From: Chryseobacterium formosum
GTDB lineage: Bacteria > Bacteroidota > Bacteroidia > Flavobacteriales > Weeksellaceae
Assembly: GCF_026460885.1 (NCBI RefSeq)
Contig: NZ_JAOVZW010000019.1
Span: forward strand, 91,817 to 155,816
Direction: 5' to 3'
DNA length: 64,000 bases
Position numbers and translations under genes: made by a program. The notes beneath the pieces are model-generated. The model was not told the DNA's origin, searched no databases, and saw nothing but the letters and a program-made list of their open reading frames with translations. This document shows, in pieces, positions 17,134 to 25,593 of the stretch. Position 1 is the first letter of the stretch. Every line of letters begins with the position of its first letter.

Positions 17134-18048
17134 TTGAAAAATTACAAACTTACTTTAGCCATTTTTACCGTTGCCATTGTTTGGGGAACAACATTTTTAG
17201 CAATTCGGGTTGCCGTAGAAACAATTCCTGGTTGGTTTGTTGCGGGAATCCGCCAGTTTTTAGCTGCAATAATTATGTTGATTATATTACTCTACAAAAA
17301 TGAGTTTAAATGGATTGGTTGGAAAAATCTTGGCTACCAACTTATTTTTTCATCATTAATGCTTATCGTCGCAAACGGAATGACAACCGTCGCAGAAGAA
17401 GAAGTAACAAGTAGTTTAGCATCATTAATAAGTGCTTGTTCACCCATTGTTGTTTTTCTCGGAAGTGTAGCTATTGGATTACAGAAGTTTAGTTTGAAGG
17501 CTTTATTTGGACTTATTTTATGTTTCAGCGGAGTTCTTTTTATTTTTTGGGATGGTATTGAAGATCTCGCCAATCCCGATTATCGTTTGGGAGTCATTTT
17601 CCTTCTGATTGCTATTTTAGGTTGGGCTGCAGGAACTATTTTTACAAAAAAACTCAACATTCAAAGTAAAAACATTACCCTTAATCTTTTTTATCAGTTT
17701 ATTTTTGCGGGTGTTATTCAGCTTTGTTTTGCTTTTTCATTTTCCGAAAACTATAATTTTGAAAACTGGAGTATAAAAAGTATTTCAGCAATGATTTATT
17801 TGGCTGTATTCGGTTCGGTTGCAGCATTTTTTGCATTTCATTATGCCCTGACAAAAATTTCACCGGTTCAAGTCTCTATTTTAGCTTATATCAATACGAT
17901 TATTTCAATTTTCTTGAGTTGGTTGATTTTAGATGAAAAAATTTCGGCTAAATTTATCGTTGCAGCGGTGTTGATTATTGCAGGAGTTTTTATTATTAAT
18001 TATAAACCAGAACTTTTTAAAAGGAAAAAGGTTGAGGAAAAGGCTTAA
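17134..18048 (+). CDS. EamA-family (DMT superfamily) transporter
   Basis: The 304-residue protein has ten predicted membrane helices in two EamA halves (about 5-135 and 150-290). Typical features are the WGTTFLAIRVAVETIPGWFVAGIRQFLAA segment in the first half and the FAFHYALTKISPVQVSILAYINTIISIFLSWLILDE segment in the second half. The likely start is TTG at 17134. A near-consensus -7 element, TATCTTTA (17106-17113), lies 20 bp upstream. Family members export metabolites such as amino acids; the substrate is not predictable here. Confidence 0.88.
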   Translation: MKNYKLTLAIFTVAIVWGTTFLAIRVAVETIPGWFVAGIRQFLAAIIMLIILLYKNEFKWIGWKNLGYQLIFSSLMLIVANGMTTVAEEEVTSSLASLISACSPIVVFLGSVAIGLQKFSLKALFGLILCFSGVLFIFWDGIEDLANPDYRLGVIFLLIAILGWAAGTIFTKKLNIQSKNITLNLFYQFIFAGVIQLCFAFSFSENYNFENWSIKSISAMIYLAVFGSVAAFFAFHYALTKISPVQVSILAYINTIISIFLSWLILDEKISAKFIVAAVLIIAGVFIINYKPELFKRKKVEEKA

Positions 18049-18084
18049 AATAAATAAATTACGACGAATAACATTTTATAAACT

Positions 18085-18441
18085 ATGAAAAAAACACTCA
18101 TAATCTCCATATCAGTAATCGTTTTAATAATTGTATCATTTACCATTTACTGGAACCTTCCCATCGAAATTACCAGAAAATCTGATATTAAAACAGGAAA
18201 TGAAATCGTTGAAAACATCGAAAACTACCGTAAAAAGAGCTACAAACTTCCTGAGGTTAATGATTGGCAGACTTTGGAACAACTGGGATTACAAAAAGAT
18301 CATCCCGAAAAACCAGTTTACACAAAAGATGAAACCGGAAATTATGAATTGGTATTTGACGACGGTTTAGGTGGTCCTTATTTATTATGGAATTCAAAAG
18401 AAAAAAAATGGACAATTGATTTGCCTAAAATAGCTCCTTAA
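18085..18441 (+). CDS. Small membrane-anchored protein, unknown function
   Basis: The 118-residue product has one N-terminal hydrophobic helix (about residues 4-24). The rest is a soluble, charged domain that ends with LVFDDGLGGPYLLWNSKEKKWTID, a pattern somewhat like the C-terminal part of small pseudopilin-like or periplasmic domains. I do not recognise a family. It lies 36 bp after the EamA transporter gene and 32 bp before the next gene, all on the plus strand, so it may be co-transcribed. Confidence 0.7.
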   Translation: MKKTLIISISVIVLIIVSFTIYWNLPIEITRKSDIKTGNEIVENIENYRKKSYKLPEVNDWQTLEQLGLQKDHPEKPVYTKDETGNYELVFDDGLGGPYLLWNSKEKKWTIDLPKIAP

Positions 18442-18473
18442 ATTACAGATCAAATAGACTTTAAGATTCAAAT

Positions 18474-19217
18474 ATGAAAAATACTTTATTGTTCATTTTC
18501 CTATGTTATTTTGGAATTGCAACATCGCAAACTATTCATGATAAAACATTTCATAATGTAATCATAATTGAAAATGATGATGTAATATCAAATGAGAAAG
18601 ATTACATGCTTAGATTCCCGATCAAGACAACAAAAGGAACTTTGATAATCTTTAACAACTGTAGCTATCTTCCTGCAAAAACCTTTTTCAAAAAAGAATC
18701 ATTTTTAGAAAAACAGAATAAAATTATCCTTATAACACCAGATTGGAATTATCTAAAAAGTATAAGAGACTCTGATAGAAAAACCGGATATCATTCTACT
18801 CCAGTTAGACAAAATAAGATGTATCAAATTGATCGAGTTAAAAATACGGTTGACAGTATAACAATTATAGAAGAATATTTAGAGAAACCAAATACTTACA
18901 ATTTTGCAAAATCTTATTCAAAAGATTTTAAACCAATTTATATTGAAGAATGTTCTAATAAAAACGGCTTAGTAAATAATGTGAAAAATTTCGAAAAAGA
19001 AAATAACATTTCTGTTACAAGTTTGATAAATCAAAATTCTTCATCGAATAAAAAAAACAATTGTATGGTTTTAACCTTTGATTATAATAATTATGATTAT
19101 CAACAAAGAGTAAATTTTATAAACTTACTAAGACATTTGAATGATGATAAAAATAAATATTATCCAAAAGTATTTTTACCAATAAAATTATCTGACGGAA
19201 ATAAAGAGCGATTGTAA
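18474..19217 (+). CDS. Secreted protein, unknown function
   Basis: The 247-residue protein has an N-terminal signal peptide (MKNTLLFIFLCYFGIATSQ). The mature part is polar and Asn/Lys-rich without motifs I recognise. Low GC and AT-rich codons even for this genome might indicate relaxed selection or recent acquisition, but this was judged by eye. It is the last of three plus-strand genes and is followed by a terminator hairpin. Confidence 0.65.
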   Translation: MKNTLLFIFLCYFGIATSQTIHDKTFHNVIIIENDDVISNEKDYMLRFPIKTTKGTLIIFNNCSYLPAKTFFKKESFLEKQNKIILITPDWNYLKSIRDSDRKTGYHSTPVRQNKMYQIDRVKNTVDSITIIEEYLEKPNTYNFAKSYSKDFKPIYIEECSNKNGLVNNVKNFEKENNISVTSLINQNSSSNKKNNCMVLTFDYNNYDYQQRVNFINLLRHLNDDKNKYYPKVFLPIKLSDGNKERL

Positions 19218-19245
19218 AATTCAAATATTTTTTGCTGATAATAAA

Positions 19246-19269
19246 AAAGACTGCTCAAAAGCAGTCTTT
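19246..19269. terminator. Bidirectional terminator between a secreted-protein gene and purK
   Basis: AAAGACTGCT (19246-19255) pairs with AGCAGTCTTT (19260-19269). On the minus strand a T-rich tail (TTTTTTATT) follows, fitting purK termination. Confidence 0.8.
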
Positions 19270-19289
19270 CTCAATATATTTTAAAAGCA

Positions 19290-20399
19290 TTAAGCAATCA
19301 CTCTCACCATTGCTTTTACCTGAATCAACTTCTCCATCAATTCTTCTCTAGAATCTGCCAAAACATTGATGTGTCCCATTTTTCTTCCGGGTTTGGTTTC
19401 TGTTTTTCCATAAAGATGAATGTAGGTTTCTGGTAATTTCAAAACCTCTTCCATTCCTTCATAAATTACCTTTCCTGAGAAACCTTCTGCACCTACCAAA
19501 TTCAGCATTCCGCTGTAAATAATCGCATCTGTATCCGCTAAAGGTAAATTTTTCACCACACGATACATTTGTTCAAACTGAGAATTAGCGTTTCCTTCCT
19601 GACTTTGATGTCCAGAATTATGCAATCTTGGAGCTGTTTCATTTACCCAAACTTTGCCTTCTTTATCTAAGAACAGTTCAATCGCAAACAATCCCGGAGA
19701 ATTGACTGCCGCAAGAAACTTATCTGTAATTGCATAAATTTGATTTTCAATATCCTCAGTCAAATGAACCGGACAAATATTAAAATCAAGTAAATTTAAT
19801 TTCGGGTCTGCAACCATTTCCGTTACAGGGAAAGTTTGTGTTTCTCCGTTTTCGTTTTTAGCAACAATTACCGAAAGTTCTTTATCAATATCAACCAATT
19901 TTTCAAGAACTGAATCCTGAATCCAAAGGTTTTTCATATCTTCGTTGGTACGAATTACCTGAACTCCTTTTCCATCATAACCTCCAGTATTCATTTTTTG
20001 CACGAAAGGAAGTGGCATTTTTATTTCATCTGAGCTTCCGTCCATAATTTCAAATTCAGGACTTGGAATATTATTTTCTTCATAAAATTTCTTCTGAAGA
20101 ATTTTTTGTTGGATAATTTTAATAATCTGAGAATTCGGAACTACTTTGATGCCCTGATTTTCAAGTTCAGCCAAAGCATCTGCGTTTACATGCTCAATTT
20201 CAATCGTCACAACATCTTTGCCCTGACCAAAATTTAAGACGGTTTCAAAATCATTAAAACTTCCTTGTGTAAAATGTGAAATATTGTGACAAGGCGCATC
20301 TGAAGCCGGATCTAGAGTGTAAAATTCATCATCGTATTTCAAGGCTTCCTGAATCAGCATTCGTCCCAACTGACCGCCTCCTAAAATTCCTATTTTCAT
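19290..20399 (-). CDS. purK: 5-(carboxyamino)imidazole ribonucleotide synthase
   Basis: The 369-residue ATP-grasp enzyme converts AIR, ATP and bicarbonate to N5-CAIR, the substrate of PurE. The N-terminal GILGGGQLGRML motif (residues 3-14) is diagnostic. The ATP-grasp region includes PFVQKMNTGGYDGKGVQ near residue 130 and NETAPRLHNSGHQS near 255. It follows a DUF1543 gene by 26 bp on the same strand. An unusual short AAATAAATCTACTA stretch precedes the start and resembles the 3' end of the shared leader element, but the rest of the leader is absent. Confidence 0.95.
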   Translation of the reverse strand: MKIGILGGGQLGRMLIQEALKYDDEFYTLDPASDAPCHNISHFTQGSFNDFETVLNFGQGKDVVTIEIEHVNADALAELENQGIKVVPNSQIIKIIQQKILQKKFYEENNIPSPEFEIMDGSSDEIKMPLPFVQKMNTGGYDGKGVQVIRTNEDMKNLWIQDSVLEKLVDIDKELSVIVAKNENGETQTFPVTEMVADPKLNLLDFNICPVHLTEDIENQIYAITDKFLAAVNSPGLFAIELFLDKEGKVWVNETAPRLHNSGHQSQEGNANSQFEQMYRVVKNLPLADTDAIIYSGMLNLVGAEGFSGKVIYEGMEEVLKLPETYIHLYGKTETKPGRKMGHINVLADSREELMEKLIQVKAMVRVIA

Positions 20400-20425
20400 T
20401 CTATTAGTAGATTTATTTTTAAAAT

Positions 20426-20989
20426 TTATTTAATCTTATCAATCATAAGATAGCCAAGGAAAGTATAGTTTTCCTGATTTTCCTGCTCTGATTTTTTGAT
20501 TTTTAGTGAATATTTTCCTTTCATTGATTCTGGTAGAATCTCAGTAACACTGAAGATATCGTCGATATCAACACCATATTTTTCATCAATATGACTTCCG
20601 GCTCCTTTAAAACCCATCGTCTGGTAAAACTCTGTAGCTTTTGATTTTTTAACAACTTCACCCAAAGTTTTTCCAACCATCAAATGCTGTTCGTGAAATT
20701 CTTTAAAATGCTCTGCTTTGTAACCGCCAAGATTTACAAAAAATAACTTTTCTTCGTTATCGGAAGATTGTTTTAGTTCAACAGAAATTTCATATCCATC
20801 TGCAAATTTCACTTCCTGATACGCATCAATATGAATTTTCCCTTTTGCTTCCGGCCAGAAATCTTTTAATACGGGAACAAGATCTTTTAGATTTTCTGCA
20901 ATTCCGAAAAAGACATCATGCTGCTCAATATTTCTACCTTTCGGAGTCGCTCCGAGAATGATGTAAAACAGTTTTAAAGAAGTTTCCAT
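20426..20989 (-). CDS. DUF1543 domain protein
   Basis: The predicted product has 187 residues if translation starts at the ATG at 20989 (METSLKLFYIILGATPKGRNIEQHDVFFGI). Upstream residues of the longer frame look like leader sequence. The LGATPKGRNIEQHDVFFGIA segment and a later FVNLGGYKAEHFKEFHEQHLMVG repeat-like segment are typical of DUF1543, where two similar halves occur. The family has no assigned function. It lies directly upstream of purK on the same strand. Confidence 0.8.
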   Translation of the reverse strand: METSLKLFYIILGATPKGRNIEQHDVFFGIAENLKDLVPVLKDFWPEAKGKIHIDAYQEVKFADGYEISVELKQSSDNEEKLFFVNLGGYKAEHFKEFHEQHLMVGKTLGEVVKKSKATEFYQTMGFKGAGSHIDEKYGVDIDDIFSVTEILPESMKGKYSLKIKKSEQENQENYTFLGYLMIDKIK

Positions 20990-21027
20990 GGTGCAAAAAT
21001 ACGGCAAAAAATAATCTTGAGTTAATG

Positions 21028-21059
21028 TTTGCCCGAAAACCGCAATAGTTTTATATTTG
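21028..21059 (+). promoter_or_regulatory. Bacteroidota promoter just upstream of the TauE-like gene
   Basis: TTTG at 21028-21031 and TATATTTG at 21052-21059 match the -33 and -7 elements, separated by 20 bp. The ATG begins at 21064, only 4 bp after the -7 element, so the transcript should have almost no 5' leader. Confidence 0.75.
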
Positions 21060-21063
21060 TAGC

Positions 21064-21894
21064 ATGTCGGAGATTATTATTCTTTTTCTTGGCGCTATCT
21101 CGGCCGGACTTCTAGGTTCACTTACCGGTTTGGGAGGAGGAGTTATCATTATCCCTTTATTAACGCTTGGTTTCGGCGTTCCTATGCATTATGCAATTGG
21201 TGCGTCACTAATTTCGGTAATCGGAACTTCTTCCGGAGCAGCCGTAGCTTTTGTGAAAGAAGGTTTTACCAACATGAGAATCGGAATGTTTTTAGAAATT
21301 GCCACAACTTCCGGTGCGATTGCAGGAGCTTTGGTTTCAGGAATGCTAAATCCGAATACGATTGGAATTATTTTCGCAAGCATCCTTTTGCTTACTGTTA
21401 TTTTAAACCTAAAAGGAAAACCCGATCATCAGGAATCTTTAATTAAAGGAAGTCTCGAAGATAAACTCAAATTATACGGAACTTTCCCCGATAAAGGTGT
21501 TGTGAAAAGCTACGCTGCGAGAAATACAGTCCCAGGATTTTTCATGATGATGTTTGCAGGTGCAATGTCCGGACTTTTGGGAATCGGTTCAGGTGCTTTG
21601 AAAGTTTTGGCAATGGATAATATGATGAGATTGCCTTTTAAAGTTTCTACAACGACCAGTAATTTCATGATTGGTGTAACTGCAGTAGCAAGTTCATTGA
21701 TTTATTTCCAAAGAGGTGAAATTATTCCTGTAATTGTAGCACCTGTTTTAGTAGGTGTTGTTGTGGGAAGTTTTATAGGATCTAAAACTTTAATGGTTTC
21801 AAAAACCAAGAAACTGAAGACATTTTTCGCAATTGTGATTACGATTCTTTCAATTTATATGATGTATAACGGTATTAGCAGCAACTTCAAATGA
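21064..21894 (+). CDS. TauE/SafE-family sulfite/organosulfonate exporter-like protein
   Basis: The 276-residue membrane protein has about eight helices and the two-fold pattern of the TSUP family: GLLGSLTGLGGGVIIIPLL near residue 15 and a second GLLGIGSGALKVLAM near residue 170. Substrates in the family include sulfite and sulfonates; none is indicated here. The last 4 bp overlap the start of the next gene (ATGA), so the two are translationally coupled. The promoter is almost directly on the start codon. Confidence 0.88.
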   Translation: MSEIIILFLGAISAGLLGSLTGLGGGVIIIPLLTLGFGVPMHYAIGASLISVIGTSSGAAVAFVKEGFTNMRIGMFLEIATTSGAIAGALVSGMLNPNTIGIIFASILLLTVILNLKGKPDHQESLIKGSLEDKLKLYGTFPDKGVVKSYAARNTVPGFFMMMFAGAMSGLLGIGSGALKVLAMDNMMRLPFKVSTTTSNFMIGVTAVASSLIYFQRGEIIPVIVAPVLVGVVVGSFIGSKTLMVSKTKKLKTFFAIVITILSIYMMYNGISSNFK

Positions 21895-22274
21895 GAAAAA
21901 ATTTCACAGATGTTGATCTGAACCGTTCGGTAGGAAATCTTCTTCGCTTAGGCGTTATTTTATCGGTTATCACTTCATTGATTGGTTTTGTAAAACTTTT
22001 CTTGGAAGGTTTTGAAATGCCAAAAAAATACAGACTTCTCGACATGGGAACTTCTTCCGAAAAAGTTTGGAGTCATTTTTGGGAAACCCTTTGCAAAGGA
22101 GAAGGAATGGCAATCATCCAACTCGGAATTCTGATGTTGATTTTCACACCTTTGATGAGAATCATCTTTGCCTTGATCGGTTATTTGAAAGAGAAAGATT
22201 ACGTTTATGTGATTATTTCTTCGATTGTTTTAGCAATTATGGCGGTGAGTTTCTTTACGGGTTATGCGCATTGA
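21891..22274 (+). CDS. DUF1634 domain membrane protein
   Basis: The 127-residue protein has three hydrophobic helices (about 17-37, 73-95 and 103-124). DUF1634 proteins are commonly encoded with TSUP/TauE-type transporters, and here the start overlaps the end of that gene by 4 bp. It is likely a partner subunit or modulator of the transporter, which is inferred from pairing. No motif suggests catalysis. Confidence 0.82.
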   Translation: MRKNFTDVDLNRSVGNLLRLGVILSVITSLIGFVKLFLEGFEMPKKYRLLDMGTSSEKVWSHFWETLCKGEGMAIIQLGILMLIFTPLMRIIFALIGYLKEKDYVYVIISSIVLAIMAVSFFTGYAH

Positions 22275-22278
22275 TTAT

Positions 22279-22313
22279 AATTGATAATCGATGATTGATA
22301 AATGATTTAAGAT
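22279..22313. repeat. Five near-heptamers after the DUF1634 gene
   Basis: AATTGAT, AATCGAT, GATTGAT, AAATGAT and TTAAGAT follow in strict 7-bp register directly after the stop codon and run into the 3' end of the convergent VOC gene. Confidence 0.55.
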
Positions 22314-22684
22314 TCATAAAACTCCAATGGCAATTGATCAGGATCTTGCGTAAAGAAAAACTCTTTTCCGGTAAATTCATCGATACGAATTTCTTCACAG
22401 CTTAAACCTTTTTCAATTAATTCATCTCTTTTTTCATTAACGTTCTCTACGGAGAAAGCCAAATGTCTCAAACCACAAGATTCAGGTCTTGAAGGTCGTT
22501 CTGGAGGATTTGGAAATGAAAATAGTTCAATTACATAATGCTCTCCGATTGCTAAATCAAGTTTGTAAGACTGCCGTTCTTCACGATAGACTTCACGGAT
22601 AATATTTAATTCTAAAACTTCGGTATAGAATTTTTTTGAAACTTCGTAATCTGAGCAAATAATTGCGATGTGATGAATTTTCAT
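22307..22684 (-). CDS. VOC-family (glyoxalase/dioxygenase-like) protein
   Basis: The 125-residue protein starts at the ATG at 22684 (MKIHHIAIICSDYEVSKKFYTE). The longer frame upstream is a shared leader element, not protein. It is a single vicinal-oxygen-chelate domain of the YaeR/SMU1112c type. Candidate metal ligands are His5 in HHIAI, Glu in the HYVIELFSF strand, His in the LRHLAFSV strand, and Glu near the C-terminus (LEFYE). The substrate is unknown; lactoylglutathione lyase-like activity is only a family possibility. Confidence 0.85.
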   Translation of the reverse strand: MKIHHIAIICSDYEVSKKFYTEVLELNIIREVYREERQSYKLDLAIGEHYVIELFSFPNPPERPSRPESCGLRHLAFSVENVNEKRDELIEKGLSCEEIRIDEFTGKEFFFTQDPDQLPLEFYES

Positions 22685-22765
22685 GTAGATTTTATTGTTT
22701 TTATAGGTCATATGCAATCGCGTCATTTTCATTGATGTTTCAGTCTGCAAATCATGGCGATTTCA
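22685..22765 (-). promoter_or_regulatory. Shared 5' leader element, copy at the VOC gene
   Basis: The 81 nt upstream of the ATG align with the leaders at 7599-7680 and 63195-63278. Leader bases 4-9 (AATCGC) pair with 45-50 (GCGATT), the same positions as in the dapB copy but with different bases. It ends in AATAAAATCTAC directly at the start codon. See the leader finding. Confidence 0.65.
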
Positions 22766-22771
22766 TTTAAC

Positions 22772-23215
22772 TTATTTTTTACAGTTTTCCTTTCTTCTTG
22801 TATCGATTAAATATTGAATTTTCCAGATATTATTTTGTTTTACCAACTGAAAACTATTCGCACCACAATGTGAAAATTTTCCTTTAAAATAAAATTCATA
22901 CGGTGTAAAAACACTGGCAAGATTTCCATCAATTTGAATGGAAACAAAATTTATTCTTTCGTCTAAATCATTTTTAGAAGAGTTTGATACAGAAGTGAAA
23001 AAAATTTTCAGATCATCCGTTTTAATCGTTCCATCTTTTGAAACAGTTTGTAGAATTGCATTTTCTGAAAATGCAGAGCTTAACATTTTAGCATCCGCAT
23101 TTTTCATTCCTGTAAAGAGATTATTAATGGTTTCTTTTACTAGATTTTCTTCTAAATTCTGACCAAAACATAGACAATGTAGAAATAAAACGAGAACTAA
23201 AAACACTTTTTTCAT
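22772..23215 (-). CDS. Secreted NTF2-like (SnoaL/DUF4440-type) protein
   Basis: The 147-residue protein has a signal peptide (MKKVFLVLVLFLHCLCFGQ). The mature part has the NTF2-like pattern: a helical start with LVKETINNLFTGMKNADAKMLSSAFSENAILQTV, then beta strands ending with the WKIQYLIDTRRKE segment. Such proteins form cone-shaped binding folds; many are of unknown function. It is followed by the leader of the VOC gene, about 7 bp away, on the same strand. Confidence 0.8.
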   Translation of the reverse strand: MKKVFLVLVLFLHCLCFGQNLEENLVKETINNLFTGMKNADAKMLSSAFSENAILQTVSKDGTIKTDDLKIFFTSVSNSSKNDLDERINFVSIQIDGNLASVFTPYEFYFKGKFSHCGANSFQLVKQNNIWKIQYLIDTRRKENCKK

Positions 23216-23343
23216 TTGTCGGGGTATTGAAGTTTAAAATTAATGAATTTCAAGCTTGAATTTATATTAATAATTTAATTTAAAAAATATTTTCATGTAG
23301 ATAAAGACAAAATATCTTAATTTTATCTCTTTATTGAACGTAT

Positions 23344-24429
23344 ATGCCGATCATTTACTATATTTTAATTTCTTTATTATTCATTTTCGCTGCTTTACCA
23401 AAAATCCCAAGTCAACACTGGATTTTCAGAGTTCCAGATTTTGGTAAAATTCAGGTAACATACATCAGTTTATTCACATTTGTTTTCGGATTTTTTATCA
23501 AAGATTCTATTGATTACTTTTGGTATTTTCAAGGTTTTTTACTGGCACTATTTGTTTATCACGGAATTATTTTGATTAAATACACTCCGCTTTATCCGGT
23601 AAAAAAACATGAGAGAAATTCTCATTCTTCAAAAAAAATTCATTTTATTTCGGCAAATATTTATCAGTTTAATAAAGAGTTTGACCGTTTTATTGATTTA
23701 ATCAAACGAAACAAGCCAGAAATGTTTTTAACGATGGAAAGCGACAGTCATTGGGAAAAAGCATTGCAGGTTTTAGAAAAAGACTATCCGTATCATCATA
23801 AAGTGACTCTTGAAAACACGTACGGAATGCATTTTTATTCAAAAATAAAAATCGAAGACTCAAAAACTCATTATTTTGTAGCCGATGACATTCCTTCTAT
23901 TGAAGCACATTTAAAGACAGAAGACGGTTTTGAGTTTGTATTTTTCGGAGTTCATCCGCCACCTCCAAGTCCGACAGAAGAAGAAACTTCGAAAGAGCGA
24001 GACGGCGACTTGTTAAGTACGGGAAAAAGAGTTATTGAAATTAAAAAACCCGTGATTGTTGTTGGAGATTTCAATAACGTCGCATGGTCTAAATCTTCCA
24101 TTTTATTCAGAAAAACAAGCGAATTGATTGATCCTAGAATTGGTCGTGCATTTGTATCAACTTTTCATGCAAAATATAGGTTATTCAGATTTCCGATTGA
24201 TTTGATGTTTCACAGTGAAGATGTTTTTATTGAGGAATTAAAAACGCTTGAAAACTTTGGCTCAGACCACCTTCCGGTTTATTGTGAGTTTTTTATCGAT
24301 CATAAAAATGATGAACAGGAAGAGCGTATTGAAACAGCCGATTCTGAAGAAAAACAGGAAGCCGAGGAAATGATTGAGGAAGGAAAACAAGAAGACGGGG
24401 AACGAGATACTGTTGTGACAGAGGATTAA
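23344..24429 (+). CDS. Membrane-anchored endonuclease/exonuclease/phosphatase family protein
   Basis: The 361-residue protein has two or three N-terminal membrane segments (about 3-20, 38-55 and 60-80), then an EEP domain (about 100-325). Recognisable catalytic motifs are the TMESD segment near 130, VVGDFNNVAWS near 242, and SDHLPVY near 308. The C-terminal 40 residues are extremely acidic (many E, with EEKQEAEEMIEEGKQEDGE). Family members hydrolyse phosphodiesters in nucleic acids or lipids; the substrate is unknown. It is monocistronic and converges on the LysR-type gene. Confidence 0.85.
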   Translation: MPIIYYILISLLFIFAALPKIPSQHWIFRVPDFGKIQVTYISLFTFVFGFFIKDSIDYFWYFQGFLLALFVYHGIILIKYTPLYPVKKHERNSHSSKKIHFISANIYQFNKEFDRFIDLIKRNKPEMFLTMESDSHWEKALQVLEKDYPYHHKVTLENTYGMHFYSKIKIEDSKTHYFVADDIPSIEAHLKTEDGFEFVFFGVHPPPPSPTEEETSKERDGDLLSTGKRVIEIKKPVIVVGDFNNVAWSKSSILFRKTSELIDPRIGRAFVSTFHAKYRLFRFPIDLMFHSEDVFIEELKTLENFGSDHLPVYCEFFIDHKNDEQEERIETADSEEKQEAEEMIEEGKQEDGERDTVVTED

Positions 24430-24495
24430 TAATTAATTTACAAGAACTAAAAACAATATATTTATTTACATTGTGACCAACACCCCACTTTTACA

Positions 24496-25398
24496 TTATA
24501 TTCCATCCATCACTTGTCTAAAAAGACTTTTAATATGATCAATTTCTGCTTGATACATCGTTTTTTTTCTGCATCCGAAATACAAAGTATTTTCTAATTT
24601 TTTTTCACCTTCCCAAATCAATTTTACCTCACCGCTTTCCAACTCATCCTTACATAAAAAACCAGGAACTACCGCCAAACCGTTTCCGCCTTTCAAGCAA
24701 CGAATAATAGAGTTGAGATTCGGAACAATATAATTCGGTCGAAAATTAGGTTTATGCCCGAAATTCTGAAGCCAAAATTGGAAAAGATGTTCCATATCTC
24801 CAGTTGTTCCATACCATTTATCTTGTTTTAGCCATTCTTCTATTTTTTGAAAGTCTTTAGTTTTTAAAACTTCTTTAAAATTATCTGTATCAACATTTTT
24901 TCCACCTACCAAAATAATTTGTTCAGATGAAAACGCTTCGTGTAAAATATTAGGAGAAGTTCCTTTTTTGGGTGTAATGATTAAATCTAAAATTCCTTTA
25001 TCTAATTGATCTAGCATTTCAGGATATTCACCAAAATTAATAATCAGATTAAAGTCTAACGTTGAAACATACTGTTCTAAAGTGGTCTGAAAGGTTTCAA
25101 AACACATTCCTACACTAATTGTCGGAGTGGTTTTTTCGGTAGATTTCTGGAAGTTTTTTTCAACTTCTTCCAATTTAGTTAATGGTTCTAAAATCGCATT
25201 AAATAAAACCTTCCCCCTTTCTGTCGGAATCATTTTTCGCCCGGTTCTGTCGAATAATTTATACCCAACATAAGCTTCCAAAGAACCTAAATGCAGACTA
25301 ACTCCTGGCTGTGAAATGAACAGAGAATCTGCCGCTCCTGTTAAAGTTCCAGTTTTATATATTGCTTTAAAAGTTCTGTACCATTCAAGATTTACCAT
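24496..25398 (-). CDS. LysR-family transcriptional regulator
   Basis: The 300-residue regulator has an N-terminal winged helix-turn-helix (about residues 1-60, with TGTLTGAADSLFISQPGVSLHLGSLE) and a LysR substrate-binding domain (about 90-295). It is divergent from the mdaB-like/ygiN-like pair, with a gap of about 195 bp, and is therefore a likely regulator of these quinone-redox genes. The effector is not known. A minus-strand -7 element lies at 25514-25521. Confidence 0.9.
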   Translation of the reverse strand: MVNLEWYRTFKAIYKTGTLTGAADSLFISQPGVSLHLGSLEAYVGYKLFDRTGRKMIPTERGKVLFNAILEPLTKLEEVEKNFQKSTEKTTPTISVGMCFETFQTTLEQYVSTLDFNLIINFGEYPEMLDQLDKGILDLIITPKKGTSPNILHEAFSSEQIILVGGKNVDTDNFKEVLKTKDFQKIEEWLKQDKWYGTTGDMEHLFQFWLQNFGHKPNFRPNYIVPNLNSIIRCLKGGNGLAVVPGFLCKDELESGEVKLIWEGEKKLENTLYFGCRKKTMYQAEIDHIKSLFRQVMDGI

Positions 25399-25407
25399 AA
25401 TTTTTGT

Positions 25408-25491
25408 ATCAATTGTAAATTTGCTTTGCAGTCAATTTTCAATTCTCATAAATTCACAAGCGAAGTAAATTAACAATTCACTATTCACTTC
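25408..25491. repeat. Inverted intergenic element with 7-bp period, LysR/MdaB gap
   Basis: The left arm starts ATCAATT GTAAATT TGCTTTGC. The right arm read on the other strand is GTGAATA GTGAATT GTTAATT TACTTCGC. It is the same kind of element as 16993-17092. It lies between the LysR promoter and the LysR start codon, so it would be in the lysR 5' leader. Confidence 0.7.
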
Positions 25492-25513
25492 TTGATTCAT
25501 CAGAATTATAATA

Positions 25514-25521
25514 CAAAGGTA
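25514..25521 (-). promoter_or_regulatory. Putative -7 element of the LysR gene
   Basis: On the minus strand the sequence reads TACCTTTG, an exact TAnnTTTG match. The start codon is 116 bp downstream, beyond the 25408-25491 element. Confidence 0.5.
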
Positions 25522-25557
25522 TAAATTATATTATTTTAATTATACAAAACTCCAACA

Positions 25558-25565
25558 TAACTTTG
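25558..25565 (+). promoter_or_regulatory. Putative -7 element of the mdaB-like gene
   Basis: TAACTTTG matches TAnnTTTG exactly, 28 bp upstream of the ATG at 25594. With the divergent -7 element at 25514-25521 it defines a compact 50-bp control region where the LysR protein may bind. Confidence 0.6.
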
Positions 25566-25593
25566 CATCATAAATTTAAACAATCATACAACA

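Noticed and set aside
20400..20425. A fourth copy of the shared leader element before purK
   Set aside because: Only a short AAATAAATCTAC stretch is similar. The upstream sequence is the end of the DUF1543 gene, and the paired positions are missing.
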